This document shows positions 62,669 to 64,000 of a DNA stretch of 64,000 bases, piece by piece. The position numbers and the translations under genes were made by a program. Below the pieces are notes generated by a model that worked only from the letters and a program-made list of their open reading frames with translations, was not told the origin of the DNA and did no database searches. The number at the start of each line of letters is the position of its first letter. Position 1 is the stretch's first letter. Origin of the DNA: Butyrivibrio sp. (GTDB lineage Bacteria > Bacillota > Clostridia > Lachnospirales > Lachnospiraceae); contig SVFY01000003.1 of the NCBI GenBank assembly GCA_015056625.1, positions 157,541 through 221,540 of the forward strand, in the 5' to 3' direction.

Positions 62669-63322
62669 TTATGCACCAAAATATCCTCTAACATCAATTA
62701 GGTTTGTTAATACTTTTTCTGACAAACCTACCATCTCTTCATTGGATGGCAGAAGGTCTGGCACCATGATGGGTCGCAGCTTTCCTGCGCTAGCTGCTCT
62801 TATTCCATTGTAAGAATCCTCAATGGCATAGGCTCTTTCAGGTTCTACTTCTATCTTTTCACAGGCCAAAAGAAATATATCAGGCTCTGGTTTACTCCTT
62901 GAAACCATGTCGCCAGTTACAATCTCATCAAAATAATCAAGGATTCCTGCATCCCTGAGTTGATTAACTACAGTCTGCCTTCTTGTGGAGGATGCCAGTG
63001 CAATCTTTTTACCATAATCTTTTAGGAACGTAAGGATCTCTTTTACCCCAGGCTTCATAGGAAGTCTGCCACCATCGTACCTTTCGTGGTACATAATAGA
63101 AGCTTCCTTTGCATACTCATCATAGGGAAAATCTTCTCCATATGCGTTTAACATGATTTCTCTGGTCTTAGCATCTGTAGTTCCAGTGCATGCCAAATAC
63201 GGCTCTTCTATGTCCTTGATGTCGTATTTCTTAGCCAGTTCTATCCAGCAGTTCATTACTGCTCTCTCGGAGTCAAAAATAACTCCGTCCATGTCAAAGA
63301 CTACTGCGTCAAAATCTCTCAT
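62669..63322 (-). CDS. HAD-superfamily hydrolase, beta-phosphoglucomutase-like
   Basis: 217 residues. Motif I FDAVVFDMDGVIFDSE, motif II ALASSTRR, motif III K in SRSKPEPDIFLLACEK and motif IV AYAIEDSYNGIRAA. The cap domain insertion after motif I is of the PGM/gph type (C1). It is a phosphatase or phosphomutase for a small sugar phosphate. ATG 63322 has GGAGG five bases upstream; the open frame begins at a TTG four codons earlier. It is separated from the xylanase by a 110-base gap in which no clear site was seen. Confidence 0.85.
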   Translation of the reverse strand: MRDFDAVVFDMDGVIFDSERAVMNCWIELAKKYDIKDIEEPYLACTGTTDAKTREIMLNAYGEDFPYDEYAKEASIMYHERYDGGRLPMKPGVKEILTFLKDYGKKIALASSTRRQTVVNQLRDAGILDYFDEIVTGDMVSRSKPEPDIFLLACEKIEVEPERAYAIEDSYNGIRAASAGKLRPIMVPDLLPSNEEMVGLSEKVLTNLIDVRGYFGA

Positions 63323-63401
63323 TTCTGCCTCCAATCAAATATGCCCTAATATTACACATCTTTTAGTTTGTAGTAAAGCATACATCAGAAATAATAAAAA
63401 A

Positions 63402-63429
63402 GAGTTAGACTCTAAAATAAATCTAACTC
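63402..63429 (-). terminator. Rho-independent terminator after the Rpn-like fragment
   Basis: GAGTTAGA and TCTAACTC make an 8-bp stem around a 12-base loop; on the minus strand TTTTTTATTATT follows. It lies 44 bases after the stop of the Rpn-like frame and upstream of the HAD gene. Confidence 0.85.
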
Positions 63430-63473
63430 AAAGTATCTTAACTAAACGGTATCAACTACAAAAAGTAATGAAA

Positions 63474-63935
63474 CTAATTTCTATCCTTTTTCCACTCATC
63501 ATATACCTTCTCATCATCATAGTCAGGAGCATAATTCTCAGCAATAGCGCAAATCTCTTTTACGAACTCTTCATCTTCTTCAACTTCATCAGCTATGATA
63601 TTTATGCTTTTCCCCTTGGCTAACTTTTTACAAATTAGCTCTATCAGGGTTTGCTCTTTTCCCATTTTAGCACCTTCATCTTTGGCTTCCTGAACCAAAA
63701 TTCTTTCTCTGTCCCATTGCTGCATATATTTCTTGGTTACCTCCGGTCTTTTCTTTACCTTTGATACGACTGTTTCGAGGTTGTTAACTTCAGGATTAGA
63801 TGTGTTGATTTTCTCTCCTGATACTATATATTTTAGCACCTCCCTAAGGTGTTTTCCATGTTCTGAAGGCAGGGATTTATTTATCTTCCCATGACAATAT
63901 AAGTATATATGAGATATTCCATCGTAAGCGTCAAA
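63474..63935 (-). pseudogene. Rpn-family (YhgA-like) nuclease/transposase, C-terminal remnant
   Basis: The frame ending at 63474 carries EVTKKYMQQWDRERILVQEAKDEGAKMGKEQTLIELICKKLAKGKSINIIADEV, a C-terminus typical of Rpn recombination-promoting nuclease/putative transposase proteins in Lachnospiraceae. Upstream in frame, DGISHIYLYCHGK also fits the family, but no ATG exists and only a GTG at 63839 is present. Just beyond lies a hairpin terminator (63960-63981) for a different gene. The frame stays open to the window end (64000), so it could be intact and continue, but the hairpin and missing start argue for a truncated copy lacking the nuclease domain. Confidence 0.5.
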
Positions 63936-63959
63936 AAATCCGCCTATCTGTAAAATAAA

Positions 63960-63981
63960 CGCCGCAGGTTTATTTGCGGCG
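63960..63981 (-). terminator. Rho-independent terminator at right edge
   Basis: CGCCGCA and TGCGGCG form a 7-bp GC-rich stem with an 8-base loop; on the minus strand TTTATTTTA follows. It should end a minus-strand gene that lies beyond 64000 and is not visible. Confidence 0.65.
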
Positions 63982-64000
63982 TGGTTTACGGCAGTTATCA

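Noticed and set aside
1..64000. CRISPR array, tRNA/rRNA genes, riboswitches or prophage
   Set aside because: No direct repeats with spacers, no cloverleaf or rRNA sequence, and no phage genes were found; all gaps are under 200 bases and were read individually.

Overview
The window reads as chromosome from a flagellated, Gram-positive rumen/gut member of the Lachnospiraceae, most like Butyrivibrio or Pseudobutyrivibrio. This is inferred from gene content, not from a search: a GH10 xylanase, an mbl-flgF-flgG-rod-binding-protein block as in Firmicutes, cdaA-cdaR, a YvyF-type flagellar-region protein beside comF, a Gram-positive (Cheo-type) LexA box before uvrB, and many large membrane glycosyltransferase-like proteins typical of this family's envelope loci. 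No rRNA, tRNA, CRISPR array, intact transposase or prophage was seen, and no gene-free stretch exceeds 300 bases.

Layout. (1) 1-27443, all minus strand: a tightly packed surface-polysaccharide cluster of about 22 genes. It holds nine glycosyltransferases of the GT2 and GT4 types, two of them polyprenyl-phosphate (GtrB-like), a GtrA protein, several large GT-C-like or unnamed membrane proteins, an initiating sugar-phosphate transferase, a PglK-like ABC flippase, an acyltransferase, a WecE-like aminotransferase with a GNAT, pseB in its own transcription unit, an O-antigen-ligase-like protein, and the first codons of a membrane dehydratase at the left edge. A good sigma-A promoter lies at 27511-27539. 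(2) 27642-29700, plus strand: gmd and fcl for GDP-L-fucose, closed by a perfect 35-bp-arm palindrome. (3) 29819-32993, minus: a large membrane protein, a divergent PAP2 protein and rfbD. (4) 33090-41534, minus: a DUF3048 lipoprotein with its own promoter, preceded in transcription order by recD2-comF-yvyF-two membrane proteins-cdaA-cdaR-HPr. (5) 41622-45039: mbl and flagellar rod genes. (6) 45196-52710: pseudaminic-acid genes pseF, pseG, pseI (minus) facing a sialyltransferase-like transferase, a PseH-like GNAT, a PseA/WbpG-type amidotransferase and a DUF6044 membrane protein (plus). (7) 52769-54832: EpsG-like polymerase and a Wzz-like protein. (8) 54887-59875: SOS-type uvrB-uvrA. (9) 60030-64000: msrA, a membrane protein, a cytoplasmic xylanase, a HAD phosphatase and an Rpn-family remnant.

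How it fits together. The polysaccharide genes can supply GDP-fucose, dTDP-rhamnose (last step only), a dTDP-4-amino sugar, and CMP-pseudaminic acid (PseB, H-like, G, I, F; no PseC in the window). Initiation, chain extension, PglK-like flipping, EpsG or ligase polymerisation and Wzz-like length control are all represented, but there is no obvious Wzx. The most novel element is the plus-strand trio 48187-50978: a transferase with bacterial sialyltransferase motifs, a GNAT and an amidotransferase beside pseFGI and close to flagellar genes. It suggests transfer of an acetamidino-type pseudaminic acid onto a glycan or flagellin.

Starts given here were often shortened from the longest open frame to the ATG with a proper ribosome binding site. 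All functional calls are from motif recognition by eye; no database search was run.
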